A stretch of DNA of 39,275 nt from Fulvimarina sp. (GTDB taxonomy: Bacteria; Pseudomonadota; Alphaproteobacteria; Rhizobiales; Rhizobiaceae): NCBI GenBank assembly GCA_002700095.1, contig PACL01000072.1, positions 11,953 to 51,227 of the forward strand, read 5' to 3'. The notes below the pieces were generated by a model, which made no database searches, had not been told where the DNA came from, and was given only the letters and a program-made list of their open reading frames with translations. A program made the translations under genes and the position numbers. Positions 8,910-17,777 of the stretch are shown here, piece after piece. Position 1 is the first letter of the stretch; every line of letters begins with the position of its first letter.

Positions 8910-9744
8910 CCGTCTCCGTCGTGGGCAACAAGGCCCGCGACTCCCGCAAATGAGCGCTTGCCCCGGAGCCGGACCGCGATCCGGGCGGGGACGGGGCCTC
9001 GTACATCCGGCCAGGATGAGAGATGCCGGAGACTGCCGGTGTCCGAGGGGGCAGGAGGCATGACAGGCCATCGTCCTCTCGCATGCGACCGTCCTTCCAT
9101 GGTCATGCGACCCGCGCGATCGCAGGAGCAGCCTGCGCTGCACGACTGCAATTGACGCCAACGACCAACTCGCCCGCCACGTCTGTGACGTCCCAAACGG
9201 CGCCATTGCCGGGGCCAGGGCAGTAACGGTGGCATCCACTTTGCCGGCGGGGCGGCGGTGACGTGGAGGCGGAATACGCAAGGCCGAGCCGGCAGAGGCA
9301 TTTCATTGCTGCCAAAGCTTTCTGGCGCGCCATCTCTTGGCGTCTCAACCGTTCACACTCTGCCGAATGATCCGCAAGGAGCGCGGTCGACAACGTCCGG
9401 CCGATGCCGGAAGGCGAAGGCGAATAGTCGGCGGCTCGGCGGACCACATGGCGTTTGAAACGCGCTCCGAGCTTGACCTGCCTCAGCGTTGTTCGCTCAT
9501 GGGCTGCGCGGACTCTACCTTGTCGGATCTGGTCGATCGGACGGAGCATCATGCACCGTGAGCCATGTATCTCTAGGCCGAGCATCTGGCGCCGGTCCGC
9601 CTTGGGGACCGAAATGGGGATAAGCGGTGTGAGGGAGACCCTCCGAGCCGCGCCCTTCCGCATGGCCGGTCATCGTAAAGATCGATGCCGCTACTTCTGG
9701 TCCGCGCAAGGTCATTCCGTTCCGCTGCAATTCTATCGCTGCCA

Positions 9745-9897
9745 TCACGTGTCGATCGCCAGCGATACGCCGATCTGTCGGTACTGCTGCAGCAGTTGAC
9801 GCTTACCCTGATCTTCCGGACTGCGCCATCGATGGCTTTTCAGCCAGGGGCAATTCTCTCGCAGCCGGCGCTCAAGGTAGATTCGCGGAGCGATCAT
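9745..9897 (-). other. Short protein-like frame, possible gene remnant
   Basis: A 50-residue minus-strand frame begins at ATG 9897 and ends at TGA 9745. Its charged, non-repetitive composition (RLRENCPWLKSH, then YRQIGVSLAID) is unlike the Arg/Pro-rich shadow frames elsewhere. The end YRQIGVSLAID recalls the strand just before the DDFG motif of EAL phosphodiesterase domains, but the frame stops exactly there and nothing downstream continues it. A good ribosome binding site is missing. It may be a fragment of a decayed gene or chance; confidence is low. Confidence 0.2.
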
Positions 9898-10099
9898 TTC
9901 TCAACGATCCGAAGGCTAGAAATCTTCGCCTTTCGCGATAGAAATCATCTAGCGGTTGTGACAGCTCAGCGAACATGATGTCGTGAGGGCGCCGCGTAGT
10001 TGGAGCCGAACGGCAAACTGCTCCTGCATTTTGCTTGGCATTGAACGCTGATTTGAGCGCTTGTTAAGGGGAAAAATCTAAAAAAGCAGAAAGGTCCTA

Positions 10100-10126
10100 T
10101 TGACAGCAAGTAAAACCACATAAATA
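10100..10126 (+). promoter_or_regulatory. Putative sigma-70-type promoter of mucR
   Basis: A perfect TTGACA at 10100-10105 is followed after 15 bases by TAAATA (10121-10126); AATACA at 10123 would give a 17-base spacer. The segment 10070-10130 is the most AT-rich nearby, with several T-A steps such as AAATCTAAAAAAGC. Ros/MucR proteins are known to bind AT-rich sites containing T-A steps and often their own promoter, so autoregulation is plausible but not shown. Confidence 0.45.
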
Positions 10127-10252
10127 CAGGAGGCAAGGCACAGCGGTGGTTCTCGTGCTCCAGAGCGTTTTCTGAAGGTCGGCAGTGCTTTCAGGCAGAC
10201 GGCGCCAGACAGCTTGCGACACTGCCTCAAATCAAAAAGATCGGGTGATAAA

Positions 10253-10678
10253 TTGGATCAGATCGAGTCCATCGACAACAACGAAATGCTCATGGAGCTT
10301 ACGGCCGAGGTCGTCGCTGCCTATGTGAGCAACAACTCGCTTCCGGTTTCGGAGCTTCCCGGCTTGATCTCCGACGTTTACGGAGCGCTCGGTCGCACGA
10401 CGACCGTGGCCGCGGCTCCCCAGGCCGAGAAGCCGAAGCCGGCCGTTCCGGTGAAGAAGTCCGTGACCGATGATTTCATCATCTGTCTCGAAGACGGCAA
10501 GAAGTTCAAGTCGCTGAAGCGGCACCTGATGACGCACTACAATCTGACGCCGGAAGAGTACCGCGAGAAGTGGGATCTGGCGCCGGACTATCCGATGGTC
10601 GCGCCGAACTACGCTGCGGCGCGGTCGCGCCTGGCCAAGCAGATGGGCCTCGGCCACAAGCGTCGCCGGGGTCGGTGA
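10253..10678 (+). CDS. mucR: Ros/MucR family transcriptional regulator
   Basis: MucR proteins are small nucleoid-associated-like regulators of exopolysaccharide, motility and cell-cycle genes in Hyphomicrobiales. Counting from TTG 10253, the product has 141 residues. The N-terminal oligomerisation region ([17 protein letters not shown]) is followed by an Ala/Pro/Lys linker and the zinc-finger-like domain (residues 76-135): [20 protein letters not shown], then EEYREKWDL and [13 protein letters not shown], ending [10 protein letters not shown]. The usual second Cys is Asp81, so the metal site would be Cys78-Asp81-His91-His95. The start is uncertain: TTG 10253 has a weak GGGTGAT site upstream, TTG 10214 is also in frame, and ATG 10286 lacks a ribosome binding site. 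Family assignment is secure. Confidence 0.93.
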   Translation: MDQIESIDNNEMLMELTAEVVAAYVSNNSLPVSELPGLISDVYGALGRTTTVAAAPQAEKPKPAVPVKKSVTDDFIICLEDGKKFKSLKRHLMTHYNLTPEEYREKWDLAPDYPMVAPNYAAARSRLAKQMGLGHKRRRGR

Positions 10679-10805
10679 TCCCGCGTTGCCCCTGCGTCCT
10701 CGCGGACGCGGACGGGTGCTCCTGTGCCCGGCGGGGCATTGAAAGACATCGGCTCGTCTGAGCGGCATTCCGCCAGGCGTAACGACAAGAGATGGATATG
10801 ATCGG

Positions 10806-10834
10806 CGGCCCGGCACTTCGCGTGTTCCGGGCCG
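10806..10834. terminator. GC-rich hairpin between convergent mucR and SGNH hydrolase genes
   Basis: An 8-bp perfect inverted repeat, CGGCCCGG (10806-10813) and CCGGGCCG (10827-10834), encloses a 13-base loop. It lies between two genes that point at each other, where a shared terminator is expected. There is no run of T on either side, so intrinsic termination is only a possibility. Confidence 0.35.
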
Positions 10835-10921
10835 TTGGCATGACGGACGGCCCCGCCGGCCTGGGAGGCCGCCCCGCTCAGCAACGTTCTTGCGCCGGCG
10901 ACGCAAGCCTTTCGGCCGCTG

Positions 10922-11734
10922 CTACCGCTTGCCGATGACGTAATTGACGAGATGGTTGGCGTAATAGGCGTAGCCCTCGACCGACGCGTGGAAGCCGTCG
11001 CGGGAGAAGCCTGCCGGCTCGACCCGCGGCAGGGTGGTGGCGACGATCGCGCCGCGCTCGGCGCAGAGCCGGGCACCGATCTTGCGGACGATCCGGGCGC
11101 GCAGCTCCAGCACATGGGCGAGCCCGCGCGGCAGGGCCGGCACCCGCTTCAGATCCACCGGCGGCGACCAGACGATCCGCGCCTCCGGCCATTTGGCCTT
11201 CAGCGCATAGAGGAGGCTGCCGAAGCTCTTCTTGAAGCGCCGGCCACCGTGGAAGTTCTTGGCGTCGTTGGTGCCGATCATCAGGACGATGTGGGTGAAG
11301 GCCTCGCATGCGAGATTGGGCACGACGTGGTCGCGGATCTCGGCCGAGACCGCGGAGTTCGCGCCGGCCGCGCGCCAGAACACCGAGAGGCCGGTGAGGG
11401 CGGCGATGCGTTCGGCAAGCTTCGGTCCGAGAGAATCGTCGATGCGGTCCACCCCGACGCCCGCGGCGGAGGAATCGCCGATGACGAGGAGCTTCACCTC
11501 CGCATCGCCCGCCGTCTCGGCGCCGAGACAGCCGCTGGTCCGGCCCATCGGCGGCACCATGCGGAGCACCCGGCGCCGCGTCTGCAGGCCCTGCCAGACA
11601 TAGACCGGCAGGAGCAGCCAGGAGATCACGCCGGTCTTGAACGAGGCGGCAAGGCCGCCCGGATCGAACTGGTTGGCGAAATCTTCGAAGCTGCTTGCCG
11701 GCTCGGCGGAAAAGCGGCCTTGCGGTGCTGTCAT
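10922..11734 (-). CDS. SGNH/GDSL-type hydrolase, membrane-anchored
   Basis: From the ATG at 11734 the product has 270 residues. The start codon overlaps the pgk stop in an ATGA, so translation is probably coupled to pgk. After about 25 polar residues a hydrophobic segment (near [20 protein letters not shown]) suggests a membrane anchor. The SGNH blocks follow in order: [11 protein letters not shown] with the nucleophile Ser, a Gly in the AAGANSAVS block with its Asn, GTND, and DGFHAS with the catalytic Asp and His near the C-terminus. It should be an esterase or deacylase; the substrate is unknown, with envelope polysaccharide or lipid as candidates. The frame stays open upstream inside pgk, but the overlap start fits best. 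Confidence 0.87.
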   Translation of the reverse strand: MTAPQGRFSAEPASSFEDFANQFDPGGLAASFKTGVISWLLLPVYVWQGLQTRRRVLRMVPPMGRTSGCLGAETAGDAEVKLLVIGDSSAAGVGVDRIDDSLGPKLAERIAALTGLSVFWRAAGANSAVSAEIRDHVVPNLACEAFTHIVLMIGTNDAKNFHGGRRFKKSFGSLLYALKAKWPEARIVWSPPVDLKRVPALPRGLAHVLELRARIVRKIGARLCAERGAIVATTLPRVEPAGFSRDGFHASVEGYAYYANHLVNYVIGKR

Positions 11735-12924
11735 CTCTTCAGAACCTCGACGCCTGGCAGGGCCTTTCCTTCCATCCACTCCAGGAAAGCGCCACCCGCC
11801 GTCGAAACATAGCTGAAGTCGGACGCCGCGCCAGCCTGATTGAGGGCCGCGACCGTGTCGCCGCCGCCGGCGACCGAGATCAGCTTCCCGGCGCGGGTCA
11901 ACTCCGCGGCATGGCGGGCGGCGGCGACCGTCGCCTTGTCGAAGGGGGCGATTTCGAAGGCCCCGAGTGGGCCGTTCCAGACCAGCGTCTTCGCCTTGTC
12001 GAGCCACGCGTTGACGGCTTCGACGCTTTTTGGGCCGGTGTCGAGGATCATGGAATCGGCCGGTACCGCGTCGACATCGACGGTCTCGCTCGCGGCGCCC
12101 GCCTTGAACTCGCGGGCGACCACCGCGTCGGTCGGCAGGACGATGGCGCAGCCGGATGCCTCGGCGGCCTTGACGATCGCATGGGCCGTCTCGGCGAGAT
12201 CGTGCTCGCAGAGCGATTTGCCGACCGAAATGCCCTGTGCGGCGAGGAAGGTGTTGGCCATCCCGCCGCCGATCACCAGTGCGTCGACGCGGGTGACAAG
12301 GTTCTGCAAGAGATCGATCTTCGACGACACCTTGGCGCCGCCGACGACGGCGACCACCGGTCGCTCTGGCTGGCCGAGGCCTTTCTCCAGGGCTTCCAGT
12401 TCTGCCTGCATGGTCCGTCCGGCATAGGCGGGCAGGTGATGGGCGAGGCCCTCGGTCGAGGCATGGGCGCGGTGGGCGGCCGAGAAGGCGTCGTTCACAT
12501 AGAGATCGCCGAGGGAGGCGAGGGCGTTGACGAAAGACGGGTCATTCTTCTCTTCGCCGGCATGGAAGCGGGTGTTCTCCAGGAGCACGACGTCGCCGTC
12601 CGTCAAGCCGCCGACGATCCCCGCCGCGACCGGCCCGACGCAGTCTTCGGCAAAGCCGACGGGCTTGCCCAGCATCTTAGACAGGACAGGCGCCACCGGT
12701 GCCAGCGACATCTCGGTGTTCGGCTGTCCCTTCGGGCGGCCGAAATGCGCCAGCAGGATGACCCGCCCGCCCTTGTCGGCGATCTCGCGGATGGTCGGCA
12801 GGACGCGCTCGATGCGGGTGGTGTCGGTGACGACGCCGTCCTTCATCGGAACGTTCAGATCGACGCGCATGAGCACGCGCTTGCCGGCCACGTCCGCGTC
12901 GTCGAGGGTCTTGAATGGCGTCAC
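11731..12924 (-). CDS. pgk: Phosphoglycerate kinase
   Basis: This enzyme interconverts 1,3-bisphosphoglycerate plus ADP and 3-phosphoglycerate plus ATP in glycolysis and gluconeogenesis. The 397-residue length is normal. Visible signatures are [15 protein letters not shown] (residues about 16-30, the family pattern), [42 protein letters not shown], the hinge WNGPLGAFE, and the ATP-site [12 protein letters not shown] near the C-terminus. The start is GTG at 12924, six bases after a perfect AGGAGG (12931-12936); the open frame further upstream is spurious. No other glycolytic gene is near; the following gene is an SGNH hydrolase overlapping by four bases. Confidence 0.97.
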   Translation of the reverse strand: MTPFKTLDDADVAGKRVLMRVDLNVPMKDGVVTDTTRIERVLPTIREIADKGGRVILLAHFGRPKGQPNTEMSLAPVAPVLSKMLGKPVGFAEDCVGPVAAGIVGGLTDGDVVLLENTRFHAGEEKNDPSFVNALASLGDLYVNDAFSAAHRAHASTEGLAHHLPAYAGRTMQAELEALEKGLGQPERPVVAVVGGAKVSSKIDLLQNLVTRVDALVIGGGMANTFLAAQGISVGKSLCEHDLAETAHAIVKAAEASGCAIVLPTDAVVAREFKAGAASETVDVDAVPADSMILDTGPKSVEAVNAWLDKAKTLVWNGPLGAFEIAPFDKATVAAARHAAELTRAGKLISVAGGGDTVAALNQAGAASDFSYVSTAGGAFLEWMEGKALPGVEVLKR

Positions 12925-13050
12925 GATAGTCCTCCTTGGGGTCTGGCCAACGATGCGGTGCGGGTCTCTGCGTCTAAGGAAGGCCTGCCCGTCCTGGCTC
13001 GCTGTCGCTCTCGTATCGCTCCGGCAAGGCATCGTCCAGATCAGCCGATC

Positions 13051-14871
13051 TTAGCGCCTCGGTGAGGAATCCTTCGCCCCGCGGGAAAAGGCGCGGCGCA
13101 TGATCGCGACGAGGTCGCGCCGGCTGAAGAACAGCGGGATCGTGCTGCCGCGCCCGCTTTCCGGGGCCAGCGACAGGCCGGCCGCGACCACGGCGCCGTC
13201 GAGGCCGGTCTGGCGCACGATCAGCTCGACGGGGGCCGCCGGCACCCGGTCGCCATAGTCGGCCTCGCCGCCGAGCCGCGACTTCATGAACTCCGAGATC
13301 GTCATCGCGTCTTCGCCCGGCTGCAGCCGGATCCCGTAGGCCTCGGCCAGCGCCGCGGCCTTGGCGCCGGGATCGACCGAGAACTCCCCGAAAAACTCCG
13401 AATCGTCGGGGCTGAGATCGGCCGGACGGGCAAACAGCCGGTCGAGCAGCGGCGGGTAGCGCGGCGAGATGAACAGGAAGACGTAGTCGCCGGCCTTGAG
13501 CCGGCCGGCATACTGGTAGGCCATGGAGCGGCCCTCGCGGATGACGAGGGACGGCCGGGCCCAGCGGGGAATCCGCTCGCCGCGGGCCACGGGGCTGCCC
13601 TCGACGACGCGGTAGGAGAGGAGTTCGTGGTCGGGCGAGCCCGGCAGCTCCAGTTCGTGCTTCTCGATGGCGCCGGTGCGCGGCGGAACGACGAGGCCGA
13701 GCCTGCGGGCGACGCTGGCGATGGTCCAGCCCTGCACCAGCAGCGACGTCAGGACGATGATGAAGGCGGCGTTGAAGAACAGGCGGGAATCGTCGAGGCC
13801 GCCGATCAGCGGCACGATGGCGAGCAGGATCGAGACGGCACCGCGCAGGCCGACCCAGGAGACGAAGGCCATCTCGCGGCGCTGGAAGTCGAAGGGCAGG
13901 AGGCAGAGCCAGACGGCGAAGGGCCGCGCGATGAAGATCAGGAATGCGGCGAGCGCCAGCGACGGCCACAGGATCGCCTCGAACTGCGACGGCGTCGCCA
14001 GGAGGCCGAGGATCAGGAACATGACGATCTGGGCGAGCCAGGTCAGCCCGTCCTGGAAGCGCTTGATGATGGCGGCATTGGAGAGCTTGGCGTTGCCGGC
14101 ATAGAGCCCGGCGACGTAGACGGCGAGAAAGCCCGAGCCGCCGACGGCGCCGACCGCGGCGAAGACCGCCAGTGCCAGCGCCAGCGTGATGATCGGCAGG
14201 AGGCCGCGATCGATCGTCAGCCGCCGGACCATCGCCACGATCATCGCGCCGCCGGCAAGGCCACCGAGGAGACCGATGGTCATCTGGGCGAGAAGGCCGA
14301 GGGCGACGTCGATGCCGACCGCCTCGACCCCGGAACCGGTCCGGATCGTCTCGACCAGCGCGACGGTCAGGAAGATCGCCATCGGATCGTTGGTGCCGGA
14401 TTCGATCTCGAGCAGCGAACGGACCCGCTCGCGCACCGTGATGCCGCCGACGCGCAGGAGGAAGAACACCGCCGCGGCGTCGGTCGAGCCGACGATGGCG
14501 CCGAGGAGAAGGCCTTCGACAAGCGGAATGTCGAGAAGCCAGGTTGCGGCGAGGCCGAAAAGGATGGCGGTTGCCAGCACGCCGACGGTCGCCAGCGTCA
14601 GGGCCGGCGCGGCCGCAAGCCGGAAGGTGGAAAGGCGGGTGCCGAAGCCCGAATCGAACAGGATCACCGCCAGGGCGATCGTCCCGACGAAATAGGCGAG
14701 GCCGGCATTGTCGAAATCGATGCCGATGCCGTCGACGCCGGCGAGAAGGCCGATCGACAGGAACAGGAGCAACAGCGGCGCCCCGAAGCGAAAGGCGAGC
14801 AGGCTGGAGAAGGCGGCGACCACGATGAGCACGGTCGCGACGAGAATCAGGACATAGAGGGACTCCAGCAT
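13051..14871 (-). CDS. Potassium/proton antiporter, CvrA/NhaP2 type (CPA1)
   Basis: A 606-residue cation/proton antiporter. The first 390 residues hold about twelve to thirteen membrane spans with the CPA motifs LFDSGFGTRLSTFR, GAIVGSTDAAAVFFLLR and EIESGTNDPMAIFLT, where the two acidic residues of the ND pair carry ions. A TrkA-C/RCK_C domain follows (about 405-485, SYRVVEGSPVARGERI). A CorC/HlyC-type domain ends it (about 490-590, DPGAKAAALAEAYGIRL). This is the layout of NhaP2/CvrA, which exports K+ (or Na+) in exchange for H+ and protects against high cation load or pH stress. The ATG at 14871 starts directly at the first span; the ribosome binding site is weak. An inverted repeat lies just upstream. 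Confidence 0.9.
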   Translation of the reverse strand: MLESLYVLILVATVLIVVAAFSSLLAFRFGAPLLLLFLSIGLLAGVDGIGIDFDNAGLAYFVGTIALAVILFDSGFGTRLSTFRLAAAPALTLATVGVLATAILFGLAATWLLDIPLVEGLLLGAIVGSTDAAAVFFLLRVGGITVRERVRSLLEIESGTNDPMAIFLTVALVETIRTGSGVEAVGIDVALGLLAQMTIGLLGGLAGGAMIVAMVRRLTIDRGLLPIITLALALAVFAAVGAVGGSGFLAVYVAGLYAGNAKLSNAAIIKRFQDGLTWLAQIVMFLILGLLATPSQFEAILWPSLALAAFLIFIARPFAVWLCLLPFDFQRREMAFVSWVGLRGAVSILLAIVPLIGGLDDSRLFFNAAFIIVLTSLLVQGWTIASVARRLGLVVPPRTGAIEKHELELPGSPDHELLSYRVVEGSPVARGERIPRWARPSLVIREGRSMAYQYAGRLKAGDYVFLFISPRYPPLLDRLFARPADLSPDDSEFFGEFSVDPGAKAAALAEAYGIRLQPGEDAMTISEFMKSRLGGEADYGDRVPAAPVELIVRQTGLDGAVVAAGLSLAPESGRGSTIPLFFSRRDLVAIMRRAFSRGAKDSSPRR

Positions 14872-14910
14872 CTGCTGCGGTCGATCTTTCGGCTGGCGGT
14901 CACAGGAGAA

Positions 14911-14930
14911 GGCGGAACCCAGGTTCCGCC
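14911..14930 (-). terminator. Hairpin after the TRAP operon
   Basis: Read on the minus strand, GGCGGAAC-CTGG-GTTCCGCC is a perfect 8-bp stem with a 4-base loop, followed by a pyrimidine stretch TTCTCCT. It lies between the dctM stop (15035) and the antiporter start (14871). The tail is poor in T, so it may be a weak terminator or an attenuating hairpin. Confidence 0.4.
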
Positions 14931-14950
14931 CCAGCCGATATAGGGGACTG

Positions 14951-14977
14951 CGGCGCCATGGCCATTCGATGGCGCCG
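14951..14977. repeat. Perfect 9-bp inverted repeat
   Basis: CGGCGCCAT (14951-14959) and ATGGCGCCG (14969-14977) form a perfect inverted repeat with a 9-base centre, in the gap between the TRAP operon and the antiporter gene. Together with the hairpin at 14911-14930 it makes two stems in 70 bases. It could end transcription, act as an operator for the antiporter, or be a short interspersed palindrome. Confidence 0.45.
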
Positions 14978-15034
14978 AGAAAACGATCGCGGCCGCAGCA
15001 AAATCAAGGCTCGACCCGCAGCTGCCCTTCCGTC

Positions 15035-16390
15035 TCAGCCATAGACGACCCTCGGCAGCCACGTGATGATCTCCGGGAACACCATGCACAGCACGAGCCC
15101 GATCAGCTGGATCGTCAGGAAGGGCATCGCCGCCTTGAAGATCCGCGCCATCGGAATTTCCGGCGGGGCGACGCCGCGCAGATAGAACAGCGCATAGCCG
15201 AAGGGCGGCGACAGGAAGCTCATCTGCATGTTGACGAGGTAGAGGACGCCGAACCACAGGACGAGATCGTCGGGGGTATCGAGGCCGAAGGCGGCGGCGC
15301 CGAGGCCCTTGATGATCGGCACGAAGATCGGAACGCACAGAAGCAGGATGCCGACCCAGTCGAGGAACATGCCGAGAAAGATCAGGATGATCTGCATGAA
15401 GATCAGGATTCCCCACGGCCCGAGCCCCATACCCTGCATGGCGCCCGCGACGAACTGCTGGCCGCCTTCCAGGACGTAGAGCCCGACGAAGATCGTCGCG
15501 CCGAACATGATCCAGATGACCATGGCCGTGGCCTTCAGCGTCGTCAGGCACGCGCCCTGAACGGTCGGCCAGTCGAGTTTGCGGTGGATCGCCGCGACGA
15601 TGAAGGCGCCGAAGGTGCCGATGCCGGCAGCCTCCACCGGCGTCGCGACGCCGGAGAAGATGACGCCGAGGACGACGACGATGAGGGCGACCGGCGCCGA
15701 CATCTTCGACATCACCTGGATCTTCTCGCGGAACGAGATGCGCTCTTCCAAAGGTGCCGGCGGGCCGAGGCTTGGATCGATATAGGAGCGCACGACGACG
15801 TAGAGGATGTAGAGGCCGGACAGGAGAAGCCCCGGAAACACCGCGCCGATGAACAGTTCGCCGACGGATTGTTCGGCGACGACGGCGTAGATGATGGCGA
15901 GGATCGACGGCGGGATCAGGATGCCGAGCGTGCCGCCGGCCATGATCGAGCCCATGGCGATCTCGGGATTGTAGTGGCGCTTGAGCATGGCGGGGAGCGC
16001 GATGATGCCCATGGTGACGACCGCCGCGCCAATGACGCCGACCATGGCGGCAAGGATCGTCGAGGCGATGATCGTCGCGGCGGCAAGGCCGCCCTTCACG
16101 CCGCCGAGCACCTTGTAGATGACGTCGAACATGTCGTTGATGATGCCGGCCCGCTCCAACATCGCTGCCATGAAGATGAACAGCGGGATGGCCGAGAGCT
16201 GGTAGTTGGTCATCAAGGGGAAGATGCGCGACGGCACGATGTTCAGCGTCTGCCAGTCGCCGAGGATGAAGAGGAAGACGCAGGCGAGGCCGCCTGTGAC
16301 GAAGGCCAGCGGCAGCCCGGCCATCAAAAGCAGCAGGAGGCTGCCGAACATGATCAGCGTCAGCCAGCCGATGTCGATTTCGAGACCCAT
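15035..16390 (-). CDS. TRAP transporter large permease subunit, DctM/TakM type
   Basis: A 451-residue integral membrane protein with about twelve spans, the ion-coupled transport subunit of a tripartite ATP-independent periplasmic transporter. Typical DctM features are LLLLMAGLPLAFVTGG near the N-terminus, the SAIPLFIFMAAMLERAGI block (residues about 65-82), GGTLGILIPPSILAIIYAVV (about 152-171), and a C-terminal FLSPPFGYALFYLRGV segment. The length and the PPxGY motif match the subgroup that transports 2-oxo acids or mannitol/chloroaromatic-type acids. The ATG at 16390 comes three bases after the stop of the small subunit gene, so the two are translationally coupled. The solute is set by the DctP protein upstream. 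Confidence 0.93.
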   Translation of the reverse strand: MGLEIDIGWLTLIMFGSLLLLLMAGLPLAFVTGGLACVFLFILGDWQTLNIVPSRIFPLMTNYQLSAIPLFIFMAAMLERAGIINDMFDVIYKVLGGVKGGLAAATIIASTILAAMVGVIGAAVVTMGIIALPAMLKRHYNPEIAMGSIMAGGTLGILIPPSILAIIYAVVAEQSVGELFIGAVFPGLLLSGLYILYVVVRSYIDPSLGPPAPLEERISFREKIQVMSKMSAPVALIVVVLGVIFSGVATPVEAAGIGTFGAFIVAAIHRKLDWPTVQGACLTTLKATAMVIWIMFGATIFVGLYVLEGGQQFVAGAMQGMGLGPWGILIFMQIILIFLGMFLDWVGILLLCVPIFVPIIKGLGAAAFGLDTPDDLVLWFGVLYLVNMQMSFLSPPFGYALFYLRGVAPPEIPMARIFKAAMPFLTIQLIGLVLCMVFPEIITWLPRVVYG

Positions 16391-16393
16391 CGT

Positions 16394-17641
16394 TCAGGCC
16401 TTTCCGGGGGTGCTGGAGGCGCCGGGGGTGTTCGGCAAGCCGCTCGCGAGGGTTCGGAAATCCTGGGCGAGCTTGGCGATACCCTGCAGGACGAGGAGGG
16501 CCGCGCCGACGACGATCGCCCATTTGAACGGCCAGTAGGCGAGCTGCCAGTCGGTGAAGGAGACCTCGCTCACCCGGGTCGCGTCCGCCGCGAAGATCCA
16601 GCCGGTGACGAGGAGGACGCCGGCGAAGATGAAGAAGAATACCGAGGTCAGGATGTCGGCGATGGCCTTTCTGCGCGGCGACAGCGGTGCATAGAAGATG
16701 TCGACCCGAACATGGCTTTCGCTCAGCATCGCATAGGCGCCCATGATGAGATATTGCATCCCGAACATGAGATACATGCCCTCATGGGCCCAGTTGGTCG
16801 GCGAGTTGAAGACGTATCTGGCGACGACCTCGTAGTAGTAGACGAAGACGGCGATGACCGCCCAGTAGGAGACGAACTCGCCGGAATAGAAGGACAAGCG
16901 GTCGATCCAGCCGGACGGGCCGGGATGGATGTTGGCGCGGTCCTTGAGGAACTCGCCGCTCAGAGGCTGTAGCGGTTCCTCGTCCGCCCCCTCGGCCGCC
17001 AGCTTGCGGTTGGCGCTGCGGACCAGGAAGGGCATCAGCACGGCGTCGACGGCGACGAGACAGAGGATCGCCACGAAGGCGATGAAGGCGACGTTCTCCC
17101 AGAAATCGCGACTTTCGCCGGACGTCTGGGCGATCGCCTGCTGCTCGCGCAGATCGATGCGGGCGGCATCGAGGCGCTGGCGCGAACTCTCCAGCCGCCG
17201 CTCCTCGCGCTGCAGCCGTCGCTCGGCGGCCCGCCGGGTGAAGGAGCCTTCCTCGGCCGCAGTCACCTCGGCGCGCAGCGCGGCCAAGGAGGCGTCGGCC
17301 TCGGCGAGCCGCGGCTCCTCCCGCTCGATCGTGCTGGTCGAGACCCGCACGATGTTGGCGGCGTCGGAATAGGCGGAGCGGGCGTCGCGCTGGTGGGCGT
17401 TGGCATAGAGGATCGCGGCAAACAGCGGCAGGAAGACCAGGCCCCAGGCGATGCTCTTCAGATAGAAGCGATGGAGGCCGAGCATGCCGCCGGTGACCAG
17501 CACGAAATAGGCAAGCGGCAGCGAATAGACGCGCGGCCCGTCGCTTCGTCCGCGCCGCGCCATGGCCATGGCGAAGAGCGGGAAGACGACGAGCAGCGCC
17601 CAGTACAGCCAGTGCGGCAGTACGAACGTCAAGCTCGGCAT
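16394..17641 (-). CDS. TRAP transporter small permease (DctQ) with N-terminal TM2-like and coiled-coil extension
   Basis: The product has 415 residues, about twice a normal DctQ. Residues about 1-100 hold three hydrophobic spans including GGMLGLHRFYLKSIAWGL, close to the GxHRFYxG pattern of TM2 domains. A charged helical segment (about 110-185, rich in Arg, Glu and Ala) should form a coiled coil, and another span follows near 200-220. The last 180 residues are a standard four-span DctQ: SYWAVIAVFVYYYEVVARYV, NWAHEGMYLMFGMQYL, SESHVRVDIFYAPLSPR. The ATG at 17641 is preceded by AGGATCAGACCC; upstream in-frame residues are Arg-rich and probably untranslated. The DctQ part partners DctM in solute/Na+ symport; the role of the extension is unknown. 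Confidence 0.88.
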   Translation of the reverse strand: MPSLTFVLPHWLYWALLVVFPLFAMAMARRGRSDGPRVYSLPLAYFVLVTGGMLGLHRFYLKSIAWGLVFLPLFAAILYANAHQRDARSAYSDAANIVRVSTSTIEREEPRLAEADASLAALRAEVTAAEEGSFTRRAAERRLQREERRLESSRQRLDAARIDLREQQAIAQTSGESRDFWENVAFIAFVAILCLVAVDAVLMPFLVRSANRKLAAEGADEEPLQPLSGEFLKDRANIHPGPSGWIDRLSFYSGEFVSYWAVIAVFVYYYEVVARYVFNSPTNWAHEGMYLMFGMQYLIMGAYAMLSESHVRVDIFYAPLSPRRKAIADILTSVFFFIFAGVLLVTGWIFAADATRVSEVSFTDWQLAYWPFKWAIVVGAALLVLQGIAKLAQDFRTLASGLPNTPGASSTPGKA

Positions 17642-17777
17642 GGGTCTGATCCTGGTGAGGGGAAGGAAGCGCTCCGGCCCGAGGTCCGGCACGACCGCGG
17701 AAAGAGCCTGTGCTGCTCTCCCGCGATCGTGCCTCAGCCAGCGCGCGGGAAAGTGCCGCGGCGAACGAGCCGATAGC

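Larger units (their letters stand above)
8910..10252. other. Gene-poor region, 1.34 kb, partly AT-rich
   Basis: No reading frame here shows a recognisable protein together with a ribosome binding site. Base composition falls from that of the flanking genes, most clearly after 9680, and codon positions lose their GC3 bias. A 50-codon minus-strand frame at 9745-9897 looks more protein-like than the rest. The last 170 bases hold the presumed mucR promoter and leader. I see no tRNA-like cloverleaf and no paired terminal repeats. Confidence 0.5.

Noticed and set aside
9103..9663. 186-codon minus-strand frame in the gene desert
   Set aside because: No recognisable family, no ribosome binding site, and codon positions without the GC3 bias of neighbouring genes.
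14969..16972. 667-codon plus-strand frame opposite dctM
   Set aside because: Asp/Arg/His-rich sequence without any domain; the minus strand encodes clear TRAP permeases.
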